Positions 63,464 through 64,000 of a DNA stretch of 64,000 nt are shown here, piece by piece. The stretch is from CALHVX01 sp039198065 (GTDB lineage Bacteria > Pseudomonadota > Gammaproteobacteria > Pseudomonadales > Azotimanducaceae). Where the stretch lies: assembly GCA_039198065.1 (NCBI GenBank), contig JBCCTU010000001.1, positions 62,001 to 126,000 on the forward strand. The letters are read 5' to 3'. The notes under the pieces were generated by a model. The model made no database searches. It saw only the letters and a list, made by a program, of their open reading frames with translations, and was not told the origin of the DNA. Each line of letters starts with the position of its first letter. Position 1 is the stretch's first letter. The translations under genes and the position numbers were made by a program.

Positions 63464-64000
63464 CTAGGTTCGGACGCAGTACTCGGCCTGATAGTTCACC
63501 AACTGGTCGTGCCAGCGTCCGTGATCTGCGTTGGGTTCCCCCGTACCCGTCGACTGCAGGTACGCCAGCACGTCTTCGAGCCGCAGCAGACTCCGCACCG
63601 GGACCCCCAGTTCATCCTCCAAAGCCTGGACCGCAGAGGGTGCCGAAGGCTCGGGCCGTACTCGCTCACGGCGGTCCATGGTTATGACCACTGATTGCAG
63701 CACCCCACCCTCCGCTTTGATCAACTGTGCGGCCTCGCGTAGGGCTGTGCCGGCCGTGAGCACGTCGTCGAGTAAGGCCACCCGCTGACCGGCAAGGGCC
63801 GCGCCGACCAGCTGCCCGCCCTCCCCATGGGCCTTCGGCTCTTTGCGGTTGTAGGTGATCCCAACGGCGCGCCCGGCTGCTGCCCAGTCCATAGCGACCG
63901 CAACAGCGAGCGGTATCCCTTTATAGGCGGGACCGAAAACGACGTTGGGGATGAGGTCGGCCTGTTCGAGCACGGCCCGGTAGCCGGCCGCGAGCGTTCG
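63464..64000 (-). CDS. pyrE: Orotate phosphoribosyltransferase (5' end outside window)
   Basis: C-terminal 178 residues of PyrE; the frame is open to the window edge, and family members have about 213 residues, so roughly 35 are missing. VVFGPAYKGIPLAVAVA, KAHGEGGQLVGA loop and the PRPP motif VALLDDVLTAGTALREA are intact. slmA-pyrE proximity is as in E. coli, with two extra small genes between. Confidence 0.96.
   Translation of the reverse strand, partial: RTLAAGYRAVLEQADLIPNVVFGPAYKGIPLAVAVAMDWAAAGRAVGITYNRKEPKAHGEGGQLVGAALAGQRVALLDDVLTAGTALREAAQLIKAEGGVLQSVVITMDRRERVRPEPSAPSAVQALEDELGVPVRSLLRLEDVLAYLQSTGTGEPNADHGRWHDQLVNYQAEYCVRT

Overview
The window is 64 kb of GC-rich, gene-dense chromosome from a gammaproteobacterium. 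Gene order supports this. A 6S RNA gene lies between zapA and the 5-formyltetrahydrofolate cyclo-ligase gene. The order gcvT-gcvH-gcvP / ubiH-pepP-ygfB-zapA-ssrS-fau / rpiA / serA follows Escherichia coli. The order gshB-tonB-yqgE-ruvX ... pilU-pilT-yggS-proC-yggT-metX-metW-DUF4426-rdgB-hemW-trmB ... rpoH-ftsX-ftsE-ftsY-rsmD-coaD follows Pseudomonas aeruginosa. metX/metW instead of metA, a Pil-Chp chemosensory cluster and a split glycine decarboxylase point away from Enterobacterales, toward the Xanthomonadales/Chromatiales/Pseudomonadales side. I cannot name the genus. I see no tRNA, rRNA, IS element, prophage or CRISPR array.

Layout. 0-1 kb: the end of an unrecognised, cysteine-containing, probably exported protein. 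1-9 kb (minus): glycine cleavage genes with a two-subunit P protein, a UbiH-type monooxygenase, pepP and ygfB. 9-11.4 kb (plus): zapB-like, zapA, 6S RNA, fau, def. 11.4-17.5 kb: ilvA, rpiA, a D-2-hydroxyglutarate dehydrogenase-like flavoenzyme divergent from serA, and ppk2. 17.5-22 kb (minus): tkt-pgk-fba. 22-24.8 kb (plus): metK-metF-rsmE. 24.8-34 kb (minus): a type IV pilus chemosensory operon, pilG-pilH-pilI-pilJ-chpA-chpC. 34-38.3 kb (plus): gshB, a TonB-like gene, yqgE, ruvX and an aminoglycoside-phosphotransferase-fold kinase. 38.3-40.5 kb (minus): pilT-pilU. 40.7-46.9 kb (plus): yggS-proC-yggT-metX-metW-DUF4426-rdgB-hemW. 46.9-52.5 kb (minus): ftsY-ftsE-ftsX-rpoH-DUF423-paiB-trmB. 52.6-64 kb: rsmD, coaD, mutM, rpmG, rpmB, radC, coaBC, a membrane-anchored AlgC-type mutase, argB, slmA-like, two small hypotheticals and the 3' part of pyrE.

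How the genes work together: most are core functions (one-carbon, serine and methionine/SAM metabolism, glycolysis and pentose phosphate, cell division, heat shock, DNA repair, ribosome). The one system with clear accessory character is the twitching-motility machinery. The chemosensory operon, TonB-like protein and PilT/PilU retraction ATPases lie within 16 kb. The chemosensory operon is trimmed: its receptor PilJ has lost the periplasmic sensor domain, and no methyltransferase or methylesterase gene is present.

A second theme is short tandem duplication. Arrays sit at the ruvX start (12-bp units, six in-frame start codons), the ruvX/kinase junction (14-bp x3), the yggS leader (11-bp x5), inside chpA (6-bp x5) and at the 3' end of a DUF4124 gene (21-bp x3). 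There is also a 10-C run in hemW.

No gene-free stretch exceeds 300 bases. The largest gaps (8903-9159, 21847-22085, 34059-34261) are divergent promoter regions. In the first and last I see no clear motif; the middle one has hairpin-forming sequence.
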